Positions 1-7,322 of a stretch of DNA of 18,970 nucleotides are shown piece after piece. Origin of the DNA: a bacterium (GTDB taxonomy: Bacteria; Lindowbacteria; 2-12-FULL-62-27); assembly GCA_016202645.1 (NCBI GenBank), contig JACQOF010000001.1:1-18970 (forward strand), given 5' to 3'. The first letter of the stretch is position 1. Each line of letters begins with the position of its first letter. Below the pieces are notes generated by a model. The model searched no databases and was not told where the DNA came from. It was given only the letters and a program-made list of their open reading frames with translations. The position numbers were made by a program, and so were the translations under genes.

Positions 1-53
1 GTGTTGGGTATCAGACTGTCATCAACGAAGTGTTGCTGAAAATGGCCGCCTGA
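1..53 (+). CDS. C-terminal end of a probable BrnA-type antitoxin (partial)
   Basis: The frame starting at base 3 is open from the window edge to a TGA at 51-53 and ends in GYQTVINEVLLKMAA. The GYQT-hydrophobic-N segment followed by a short amphipathic helix is the hallmark C-terminus of the BrnA/DUF4415-like antitoxins, which bind DNA and neutralise BrnT-type RNase toxins. Only about 16 residues are visible, so the identification rests on one motif. The toxin gene usually lies just upstream of the antitoxin and would be outside the window. Nothing downstream on this strand looks co-transcribed. Confidence 0.5.
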   Translation, partial: VGYQTVINEVLLKMAA

Positions 54-485
54 GAATAAGGCATCGGAAAAAGATCGCTCCGGGGTTTACGAGATGTTGG
101 CCGCCGGCGCCCGGATCATTCTGACCGGTCGCCTGAAGCGGTCAGAGACCGGATACTCCCGCAGTCAATCTCCGGTCCATTTGGGATCGAGCCACGGTGG
201 TGTCCCCGAATTTACTGAGTGTGTTGTTGGCCAACACCTTTACCATTTTACAAATCTGCTGGTATCAATCTCACTTCACCCCGGTCAAACCTCCCCCCAC
301 TGGTTACTTTATAACTAACCCCCATCAACCTCTCCAAAAATGACATATCCCTTGCTTGCTGAACCTCTGGAACCTATTGTATATCTTTGGGAAATGATGC
401 CTCGGGAACAAAAATTGCATGACTGAACTGTTTGCGCTCTCTACTTTATGTATTTATATACGCTGGCTATAATATCTGGCCAATT
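54..485. other. Intergenic stretch without a recognisable gene
   Basis: No frame here has protein-like composition. A 74-codon frame at 94-318 has no ribosome binding site and no recognisable motif. The stretch becomes AT-rich after about 320. A TATAAT hexamer sits at 468-473, but the bases about 17 nt upstream (TTTATG, 445-450) match a -35 box poorly, so a plus-strand promoter is possible only at low confidence. Confidence 0.5.
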
Positions 486-543
486 GCCACTTGCTATTAG
501 CCATTAGCTATTAGCTGATAGCCAACAGCCAATAGCTGACAGC
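486..543. repeat. Degenerate heptamer array (GCYATTA-type units)
   Basis: Eight consecutive 7-nt units, each starting with GC: GCCACTT, GCTATTA, GCCATTA, GCTATTA, GCTGATA, GCCAACA, GCCAATA, GCTGACA, then a final GC. The left units (GCTATTA) are near reverse complements of the right ones (CCAATAGC), so the array can fold on itself imperfectly. It lies in a region without genes. It belongs to the same general class as the arrays at 7234-7311, 10963-11045 and 14764-14791, but the unit differs. Confidence 0.8.
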
Positions 544-695
544 ATTCATACTCATGAATACCCTGACGTTTTCTCGTGAATCGCCGTATTCTCTGATGAC
601 CGATGATCAACTACAGACGCTCGATGACGAGCTGGCCTCACCCTCCGTCTATCCCCATGCTTGATCTCTCCGAGGAATTCCGGCAACTTAAAAAC

Positions 696-1055
696 TTAAG
701 GGCTGGCACCTTTTCCCGTAACCCCTCCCCCCTTGAGGGGGAGGCTGGGAGGGGGGTACATCCCGTAAAGGTCGGCGCCCATATATCCACGCCCGTCGGG
801 GTCTCCAAAAATAACCCACGTCGGCCCGGTCTGCCCGCGCAGGGCGATGCGCACGACCCCGCTTTGCTTTTCAATGATTCGTCCATCAGCCAGTTTGAGT
901 TTCCGGGTGCCCCCGGGGGAGACGCCAAGTTTCTCAAGGAGCGGAGCAGGTATCCAAGTATAGGCCGCGCCGCTGTCGACGATGGCGTCAACGACCTCTC
1001 CGTCAGACCCGTTGCTAAGCGGCGAAATCCGAACCGATTCTCGGAAAGTCCCCAT
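696..1055 (-). CDS. Retropepsin-like clan AA aspartic protease, C-terminus truncated by a repeat
   Basis: The product from ATG at 1055 is 119 residues and begins MGTFRESVRI, the typical opening of the small bacterial/archaeal clan AA aspartic proteases. The catalytic motif is D27-S-G-A in VDSGAAYTWIP, with Ser in place of the more common Thr. LADGR (56-60) and the conserved hydrophobic-GA motif (YMGAD, 91-95) follow. About six residues later the frame runs into a GC-rich palindromic repeat (722-756) and ends as PPPSLPLKGGGVTGKGASP. The final beta strand of the family (pattern like 'LxVDPxxxRLxP') is missing. GTG at 1103 and ATG at 1073 are alternative starts; 1055 fits the family best. It lies 144 nt downstream of a second protease gene on the same strand. 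Such single-domain proteases act as dimers in known retropepsins. The product may be inactive, so this could be a pseudogene. Confidence 0.6.
   Translation of the reverse strand: MGTFRESVRISPLSNGSDGEVVDAIVDSGAAYTWIPAPLLEKLGVSPGGTRKLKLADGRIIEKQSGVVRIALRGQTGPTWVIFGDPDGRGYMGADLYGMYPPPSLPLKGGGVTGKGASP
722..756. repeat. GC-rich palindromic repeat, copy A
   Basis: A CTCCCCC arm and a GGGGGAG arm are separated by TTGA, followed by GGCTGGGAGGGGGG. The same CCTCCCCC-TTGA-GGGGG core occurs at 9144-9164, and a version with loop GCAA occurs at 9214-9234. It encodes the aberrant tail of the truncated protease at 696-1055. Confidence 0.8.
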
Positions 1056-1110
1056 GGACGAAGTATCGTACATCGGGGTCCGGCGGTCAAGCGGCCCGCG
1101 CACGATGAAA

Positions 1111-1196
1111 TCAATAACTCAATAACTCAATACCTGGCACCGACTACACCGACTACACCGACTACCAGTATGGCACCGACTACCAGTACCAGTACC
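1111..1196. repeat. Compound microsatellite: 8-nt TCAATAAC units, then 9-nt ACCGACTAC units
   Basis: Three TCAATAAC/TCAATACC units (1111-1134) are followed by ACCGACTAC at 1139-1147, 1148-1156, 1157-1165 and 1175-1183, with CAGTATGGC and CAGTAC spacers. It fills the gap between the two protease genes. The 29 bases at 1113-1141 recur at 1751-1779 with five differences, all transitions. Confidence 0.8.
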
Positions 1197-1199
1197 CCG

Positions 1200-1631
1200 T
1201 CAGCTGGTGATTCCGAATTCGGTGAATTCCTCGGGATAGTGCGAAATGTCCAGACGCTCTTCGGCCGGATTGAGAAGGATATGCCATTTTTGCATGGCCA
1301 GGGCGCCGAAGAGAACTTCGATAGGTCGGCCGGATTCATCCCGGCCCAGATCGTCCGTGATATAGGCCTCCACTTCAATGGGCTTCCCCTCAATTTTGGC
1401 GGCCAATTCACACATCCGTTCCGCCGTGCGAATTCGGCCTCCAAGACCCACGCGAAGCGGCACGGCCGCATGGCGCTGATCCATACCCTCGGCCGCCGGC
1501 GCGGTAATGTACGTATTCTTCGATCCCGTATCAAACAGCGTCCAGAGGCGACGCCCATTCTGTTGAATCTCCGCGTAAACACGTCCCATGGAAAAAGTAT
1601 CACCCTTGACCGGATGAATGTCAATCCGCAT
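1200..1631 (-). CDS. Retropepsin-like clan AA aspartic protease (second copy, apparently intact)
   Basis: ATG at 1631 gives 143 residues. The catalytic motif is D34-T-G-S in LWTLFDTGSKNTYI, preceded by a strand (MGRVYAEIQQNGRRLW) as in retropepsin-like folds. The second conserved signature is LFGALAMQKWHILL (107-120), followed by a final strand ERLDIS (125-130), so the fold looks complete, unlike the neighbour at 696-1055. The two share the fold but little sequence, so they are not a recent tandem duplication. No signal peptide or membrane segment is seen, so a cytosolic homodimeric protease is the default inference; the substrate is unknown. A TTG start at 1679 would add 16 residues of poor composition. 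The gene is divergent from the giant exported protein and is bracketed by related repeats at 1113-1141 and 1751-1779. Confidence 0.75.
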   Translation of the reverse strand: MRIDIHPVKGDTFSMGRVYAEIQQNGRRLWTLFDTGSKNTYITAPAAEGMDQRHAAVPLRVGLGGRIRTAERMCELAAKIEGKPIEVEAYITDDLGRDESGRPIEVLFGALAMQKWHILLNPAEERLDISHYPEEFTEFGITS

Positions 1632-1663
1632 CTGAAGTCTGCATCCCGCCACGGGGCCGCCAA

Positions 1664-4600
1664 ATGACTCGCCCCGCAAATGTCAATAATGTCAATACCC
1701 GGCCCCTTTTGCTTTCAGGGCTTGGAGCCCATATTCCCACGACCGTCCGGAATAATTCAACAATTCAACACCTGACACCTATATGCTTTTGGGGGATCAT
1801 CGCGCTCGGGTTGATTTGTGCTCCGGCGGCGCAGGCGAAGATGATGTCGGACACGATTGTGATTGCCGGCGTGGTAGGGAATGATACGCTGACGGGATCG
1901 GCTGATGGGTATATCCTTCTTTATAATCCCCGCCCGGACACCATTACTCTGAATGGGATTCTGGATATCCGGGTCGATCTGACGACTCGGACGCCCGTCT
2001 TTACACGAAATACCATTCCGGGATTTGGATTCTTTAACGTCGAAGAGGCTCGGCAATCTATCGATTCAGATGCCCATTTAAGCCTTGCTGTAGGATCAGC
2101 CGCGCTCGCCGGGAACGATACCGTGACGGTGTTTCTGTCGAACTATCGAGGTGACAGTGTGTCCTACGGAGAAGACCTTCAAGACGGCGAACCTCCGACC
2201 ATTCTCAGCGTGCCTGCAGCCAACAACGGCGTATTTCGGTTTCCCTGGAGGTCCGGCGCCGGCGCCGGGATCGACCGCAATACCAACCGGTACGATTTTG
2301 AGGAAATCGCCGGAGACACCCGCATCGTGTCGGTGAATACGGCCCGCCGCGCGCTCATGTTTCTCGTCGCGCCGAATACGGTGACTGTCAACGAGGCATC
2401 GGCGTTTACGCTTTCCTGTACGGCCGTGGCTTGGGTGGACGGCGTCCTCGGAAGCGAGGCGGTGGTATCGTACACCGATACCAACGCTTGGGCCGACATC
2501 GATATTGTCGATTCGACCGCGCCGAACGCAACCATCTCTCCGGACACGACCGGCGGCACCGGCAACTTTTCGAACGGCACGCGGAACGTGAGCATGACCA
2601 TCAACGGAGTGGGGAATTTTACCGTCCGGATTTCAGACGCCTTCAGCACCGGCCAGGTTGTCATCACCGTGAATGCCCTCGGCGAGACGCTGACGGTTGC
2701 AGCGCCCGTGACGGAGGGCAACCGGCACGAAACGACCGCGACGACCGTTTTCATTTCAGGCATTTCCAGCGGGGACTCCGATCCGGATGACCCCGCCCTC
2801 CGGCAGTCCGACACGATTGGCGTGCTCATCAACGACGCGGACAGTCGGTCGAACAGACTCCATACAGAGACGGGCGTCTGGAGCGTGCCGGTGACCCTTC
2901 GGGAGAATACGGGAGAAACCATCATCGTTCATCTTGTGAAATACGGAGATGGACTAACTATGGATACGCCCTCCACCGCCGTGGGTCAGACGATTGCGGA
3001 GACTATTTTTATCGTCGTCGACAACACGCCGCCCAAGCTCCTCCGGGCCGGAGATACATCCGTGAGAAATGACAGCACGGTCGGCGCGATCGACCAGCTT
3101 GTTTTTTTCTACGTCGTCGATACCGGCGCCGGCTTCGACGGAAATGGGGGATGTACCCTCTACTGGCACGTCGACAGCGGCGCGAACACCAATTTTACGG
3201 CGGCCGCCGAAAAAGACTTGAGCAACGGCACCTGGGCCATCGAGGCCACGATCCCGGCCGGCAGTTTCTCCCCTTCGGTGGATACCAAAGTCGGTTTTTG
3301 GTGGCGATGTTTCGATGACGTCTATAACGGCACCTCGTCGCTCGCCAGCTCCCTCTCGTCTCCCGCCTACACCGCCGACAATCCCGGGACGTTTACCATA
3401 GACGTGCCCAGCGTGCGGGACGTCATCATCAGCGAGATCATGGCCGACGGCAATTTCGGCGAATATGTCGAACTTCACAACACCACGGCCACCGCCGTGG
3501 GTCTGAACGGCTGGACCCTATCGGACGCCGGAAGCGCCGCAACCTCTTTTAACGCCGCGTTCACCAGTGACGATATCATCCAGGCATATGGATACTTTCT
3601 CGTCATGTCTGCCGACTACGACACCGACGGATTCACCATCTCCGATCCCTCCAACCACGACACCTTTGGCGTGAGCGACTGGGACCAGAATGACTTGGGG
3701 TCCGCGGATACCCTGTCTCTCCGCAATGCGAGTAACGTGGAATTTGACTCGATCGGGGCCTCGGTCAGCGCGGAATGGGCCGGCGGCTCAACGGATACCA
3801 AATATTTCTTTTCCTACGAGCGAAAACTCTCCCTGAGCGGCGGCCGGCTTGTCGCCGCCTACGGAGACGACGTCGGCCAGTGGGACACCAACACCGGCAA
3901 AGTCGGCTACGGCGGCCGATGGCACGGGACGCCCGGCCATGCCAACAGCATCAACGTGCCCAACATCGACACCATCACGCCCAACGACGCAGTCGTCCAG
4001 CAGGGCGGCCGGGGCGAATGGGACATCACCATTCGAAACGGCAACATTCCGTTCAGCTCACAGGGAGCGATCGTTCTTCAGGTTCCTCCGGGATGGACCG
4101 CGCCGCAGAGTTCCTCCTCTTCGCCCGGATACACCACCATCGTCGCCGGCAGCGAAGTCAACGGCGCGGCGGGCGGATCGCTTTCCTTCAGCGGCGGAAG
4201 CGTCATCTACAGTCCGACCCAATTCGACGCCGGCGCGCGCGTGACCCTGCGGTACGGCGACAATGCCTCCAGCCGGGATGGCATCGCCCAGGCTTCGACC
4301 ACCTCAACCGGCCGCCAGCTCTTCCAGCTTTTCTTTGACACCGACGGCGCCAGCTACGAGGCGGTCGGCGACAGCGACCTTGCGAATGTGCGCGCCATTT
4401 TTGACGGTGTGCCCATGTCGGAGAGGACGGACAGTTCATCCGTCGTCCTCATCGTCCGGCTTGACACCTATGTGGCCGATACGGACCCCGCCGTCAATCC
4501 GCAAAGTTTCCTCAACTCGGAATACCAGTTCACCTGGACGGTGTCGGACTCGGAGTCCCGTCCCGTCTACGGCGCGCACATCATCGCCGACACGGACGGC

Positions 4601-7231
4601 CGCACGCTGGACGCCCTCGAGGACACCTTCTTCCCTCACCTTTCCGAGTATTCGGGGTTTAGTGGATTTTACCGTTCTCCGGCCTCGTCCAGCACGGGAG
4701 TTCAGTTCGGCGGATGGACCAACAGCGCCGGGCAGTTTACATTTACTGTAAGGGTTTCTGAAACGGAAGGTGCCAACCATATCCTCATTCGGGACACGGA
4801 TTTTGACGGCCCGGACAGCCACGTCTTCACCGATTCGGCGCGGCCGCCGGTTCCCGTCATCAGCGAGGTCGGGTGGCATGGCGCTGCTGAGTTTGTAGAA
4901 CTCTACAACCCGACCCACAAGGTCCAGAACATTTACAACTGGTTCATCAACGACCGGATCGATGGAGTCGGTTCCAACATCCACGTCGATTCCGACAGCT
5001 TCCGGGAGATTGGCAACATCGCCCCATTATCCTATCTCGTCATTGTCGAAGCCGCCGGCACCGTCCAAGATCGGGCCACTGACAACGGCGGTACCGACAG
5101 TTCGTACATCACCGCCGTGGCGGGAGACCTCGACTTAACCGACAACAACCTCACCGACTCCCTGTTTCTGCGCAGCGACACATCCATTTCGGACAGGCAT
5201 CAGAAGATCAACGGAACGGGATTTCTCAATGACGTCAGCACCAACAACGGCACCCCGGATGACGATACCGGAAGTACCACCGGCAAGCCACGGGGTTCAA
5301 TGGAGCGGGTCTACGCCAACCGTTCCGGCGCCAGCGCCTCATCCTGGGCCACTTCAGACTCACTGCTCACCTATTCGTCCGGTTCCGGATACGGTTCGCC
5401 GGGCCGGCCAAACTCAAAGGCCCTTTCAGCCGTGACGACCAAGTTCTTCGACCGCCTTGACACCGACATGGGCCGGGACGGAGGGCAGACCGACGAAACC
5501 TTCGACACGGTGCGGGTCAATTTTACGCTTAAGATCGCCAGCGGCGACACCCAACCCAACCAGCAGATCGGCGTCTCGGCGCTCGTTGAAGCCGGGCCGG
5601 CCAATCATTCCGCCAGCAACGACTCGATCATGGCCGTCATCCTGACGCCCACCGGCGTCACCAACAGCGCCGGCACGACGTACATTCAGGTCTCATCCAA
5701 TTCTAATAATTTCTCCGGCACCGTCACCATCCGCCTTCGACAGCCCTACGGCGTCCGGGATTCAACCTACGTCGTCTTCGACCGCGGGGACAGTTTCGGG
5801 TATTTGTTTCAACAGTCGGAGACGGACATCCAGTTTTCGTCGAAGGAAACGGATTTGCTCGTCTATGTCGGGTTTACCGATTCCTTCTCCGGGCTGTACC
5901 GCTCCGGCATCGACATCAACTACGATACGCCGCGGATCCGGTGGAAATTTCACAAGAGCATGGACACGTTCTTCACCGATTCCCACATGAACCGCGTCGG
6001 ATCGTCCGATACGTACTGGGCCAGAATCGACGTCGGCAAAACCGGCGACAGTTACCTCGGCAAGGCCGGCGATACGATCATCTGGCAGGTCATCTGGCGC
6101 GACAACGCCGGGAACTACGATACGTCCCCCGATACCTTTCCCATGCTCTTTGCCAATTCCTACGAGTACATCGAGCCCAACGACACCGTCGACATCCAGG
6201 GCATTCCCCAGAACGACACCATCGGCGGGGTGACGCTCCTTACCATCCGCATCGCATGGTCAACCACCAACACCTGTACCGTCGTTCTCAATTACGACTC
6301 CGATCAGCTTGGCTCGTCCCCCGGCGGATACGACTCGGTGACGATCCAGGAAGGCGGCGACAGCCGGATGGTGCTGACGTCAAATGTCGCGGGCGCGGTC
6401 TATTATGTCCGCTGGATTTTGAACAACGACATGGCCGACACCCGGCATGCCGGCGTGCGGCTCCGCGCGCAGGTCTACGACGCCGACGGGGGTCTCGGCT
6501 ACCTCGGCGAAACCATTCTCATTCACGACGTCCGCACCGTCGAGGCCGACCCGCCGCGCAATCGGGTCGGCCGGCCGCTCCAGCATGGCGTCGGCATCGA
6601 CACCGCCTGGATCCGATGGACGGCCGACACCTACGCGCAGTATTACACCGTCTGGCGGGACTCCGGTAATCCCTATCTCGGCAACGACACCGAACGCCTC
6701 CAGAACGTGACCCGGGCCGTTTTCGGAACGGATTCCCGGTCGGTCGATACCTTCATCTACGACACGGGCGTCCAACCACGGACGGACACGTATTATATAT
6801 GGTATGTCACTTCGATCGACACATGGGGAAACATTCACGAACGGCCTGGCGGCTACGGAGACTCCATTTCCGCCGAGTATCTCTATGTCCGCAAACGCCT
6901 CAAACAACTCATCCTCGACGGCGTCACGGCCCCGGACACCCGGCCGGGGACGATGCTCGAGTATGAAATTGAGGTGAGCAACACGGAAGGCTACAGCCCG
7001 GTTTATCGTGTCCAGCTCATCGACTGGATCCCGTTCTATACGGACTACAAGGGCACCAACACCATGATCGACACGGGCGACCGTGAAGACACCCAGACCG
7101 ACGTCATCGACACCGACTACCTCCGTTTTGTCGACACCGGCGACTCGCAATACATCGACGTCCGGTTCGACTCGTTTGTTTTCAATCCGGGTGATACGGC
7201 GAAAATACGGTTCAGAGTGATAATCCGATAG
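1664..7231 (+). CDS. Giant exported protein with two lamin-tail domains, Ig/FN3-like segments and a C-terminal DUF11-like domain
   Basis: The open frame encodes 1,855 residues. A hydrophobic signal segment (residues about 40-58, ending APAAQA) predicts Sec export with cleavage near residue 58. The body is beta-rich and low in cysteine: an Ig-like region around 450-575, a lamin-tail domain at about 585-700 (VIISEIMADGNFGEYVELHN...GWTLSD), a beta region at 766-870, a second lamin-tail domain at about 1063-1175 (PVISEVGW...AEFVELYNPT), an FN3-like segment at about 1640-1740 and a C-terminal DUF11-like domain (about 1752-1855). I counted about 83 Asp-Thr/Asp-Ser dipeptides. No LPXTG, PEP-CTERM or type IX sorting tail is visible, so the anchoring mode is unknown. 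Residues 1-37 are partly encoded by simple repeats and give the signal peptide an unusually long leader; the true start may lie near 1783 (see findings). A surface or matrix role is inferred. Confidence 0.88.
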   Translation: MTRPANVNNVNTRPLLLSGLGAHIPTTVRNNSTIQHLTPICFWGIIALGLICAPAAQAKMMSDTIVIAGVVGNDTLTGSADGYILLYNPRPDTITLNGILDIRVDLTTRTPVFTRNTIPGFGFFNVEEARQSIDSDAHLSLAVGSAALAGNDTVTVFLSNYRGDSVSYGEDLQDGEPPTILSVPAANNGVFRFPWRSGAGAGIDRNTNRYDFEEIAGDTRIVSVNTARRALMFLVAPNTVTVNEASAFTLSCTAVAWVDGVLGSEAVVSYTDTNAWADIDIVDSTAPNATISPDTTGGTGNFSNGTRNVSMTINGVGNFTVRISDAFSTGQVVITVNALGETLTVAAPVTEGNRHETTATTVFISGISSGDSDPDDPALRQSDTIGVLINDADSRSNRLHTETGVWSVPVTLRENTGETIIVHLVKYGDGLTMDTPSTAVGQTIAETIFIVVDNTPPKLLRAGDTSVRNDSTVGAIDQLVFFYVVDTGAGFDGNGGCTLYWHVDSGANTNFTAAAEKDLSNGTWAIEATIPAGSFSPSVDTKVGFWWRCFDDVYNGTSSLASSLSSPAYTADNPGTFTIDVPSVRDVIISEIMADGNFGEYVELHNTTATAVGLNGWTLSDAGSAATSFNAAFTSDDIIQAYGYFLVMSADYDTDGFTISDPSNHDTFGVSDWDQNDLGSADTLSLRNASNVEFDSIGASVSAEWAGGSTDTKYFFSYERKLSLSGGRLVAAYGDDVGQWDTNTGKVGYGGRWHGTPGHANSINVPNIDTITPNDAVVQQGGRGEWDITIRNGNIPFSSQGAIVLQVPPGWTAPQSSSSSPGYTTIVAGSEVNGAAGGSLSFSGGSVIYSPTQFDAGARVTLRYGDNASSRDGIAQASTTSTGRQLFQLFFDTDGASYEAVGDSDLANVRAIFDGVPMSERTDSSSVVLIVRLDTYVADTDPAVNPQSFLNSEYQFTWTVSDSESRPVYGAHIIADTDGRTLDALEDTFFPHLSEYSGFSGFYRSPASSSTGVQFGGWTNSAGQFTFTVRVSETEGANHILIRDTDFDGPDSHVFTDSARPPVPVISEVGWHGAAEFVELYNPTHKVQNIYNWFINDRIDGVGSNIHVDSDSFREIGNIAPLSYLVIVEAAGTVQDRATDNGGTDSSYITAVAGDLDLTDNNLTDSLFLRSDTSISDRHQKINGTGFLNDVSTNNGTPDDDTGSTTGKPRGSMERVYANRSGASASSWATSDSLLTYSSGSGYGSPGRPNSKALSAVTTKFFDRLDTDMGRDGGQTDETFDTVRVNFTLKIASGDTQPNQQIGVSALVEAGPANHSASNDSIMAVILTPTGVTNSAGTTYIQVSSNSNNFSGTVTIRLRQPYGVRDSTYVVFDRGDSFGYLFQQSETDIQFSSKETDLLVYVGFTDSFSGLYRSGIDINYDTPRIRWKFHKSMDTFFTDSHMNRVGSSDTYWARIDVGKTGDSYLGKAGDTIIWQVIWRDNAGNYDTSPDTFPMLFANSYEYIEPNDTVDIQGIPQNDTIGGVTLLTIRIAWSTTNTCTVVLNYDSDQLGSSPGGYDSVTIQEGGDSRMVLTSNVAGAVYYVRWILNNDMADTRHAGVRLRAQVYDADGGLGYLGETILIHDVRTVEADPPRNRVGRPLQHGVGIDTAWIRWTADTYAQYYTVWRDSGNPYLGNDTERLQNVTRAVFGTDSRSVDTFIYDTGVQPRTDTYYIWYVTSIDTWGNIHERPGGYGDSISAEYLYVRKRLKQLILDGVTAPDTRPGTMLEYEIEVSNTEGYSPVYRVQLIDWIPFYTDYKGTNTMIDTGDREDTQTDVIDTDYLRFVDTGDSQYIDVRFDSFVFNPGDTAKIRFRVIIR
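1751..1779. repeat. Second copy of the 29-nt TCAATAAC-type repeat
   Basis: Matches 1113-1141 at 24 of 29 positions in direct orientation, and all five differences are transitions. A shorter related pair, TGTCAATAA TGTCAATAC, lies at 1681-1698. The copies bracket the intact protease gene and the 5' end of the giant exported-protein frame. Confidence 0.7.
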
Positions 7232-7233
7232 AA

Positions 7234-7311
7234 TGCTGGATGCTCGATGCTGGATACTCGATGCTCGATCATCAAATCCAGCATCAAGCATCAAGCATCG
7301 AGCATCCAGCA
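7234..7311. repeat. Long imperfect palindrome of TGCTGGA/TGCTCGA units; probable bidirectional terminator
   Basis: The left arm 7234-7269 and right arm 7276-7311 are 36 nt each, complementary with four mismatches by my alignment, with a 6-nt loop (CATCAA). Each arm is made of about five 7-nt units of the TGCTGGA or TGCTCGA type. Further units extend the right side to about 7320. The element fills the 91-nt gap between the stop of the exported-protein gene (7231) and the stop of the CoA-binding protein gene (7323), which converge here. That position suits a transcription barrier for both strands, although no T-run follows the stem. Confidence 0.85.
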
Positions 7312-7322
7312 ACCAGCATCAA

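Noticed and set aside
94-318. 74-codon plus-strand frame after the antitoxin end
   Set aside because: No ribosome site, no recognisable motif, and low-complexity composition; it sits in an otherwise gene-free stretch.
486-1196. CRISPR array
   Set aside because: Units are 7-9 nt and contiguous, with no spacers of constant length and no cas genes.
603-1667. 354-codon plus-strand frame
   Set aside because: It is antisense to both retropepsin-like genes, which carry clear catalytic motifs; it also translates microsatellites as TTPTTPTT runs.
1790-1815. Lipoprotein signal at the LIC of the signal segment
   Set aside because: The residue before Cys is Ile rather than Gly, Ala or Ser, so the lipobox is not satisfied; APAAQA fits signal peptidase I better.
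1664-7231. Bacteroidota-type O-glycosylation sequon as explanation for the DT/DS excess
   Set aside because: The third position after D[ST] fits A/I/L/V/M/T in only about 25 of 83 sites by my count, not above chance, and no type IX sorting tail is present.
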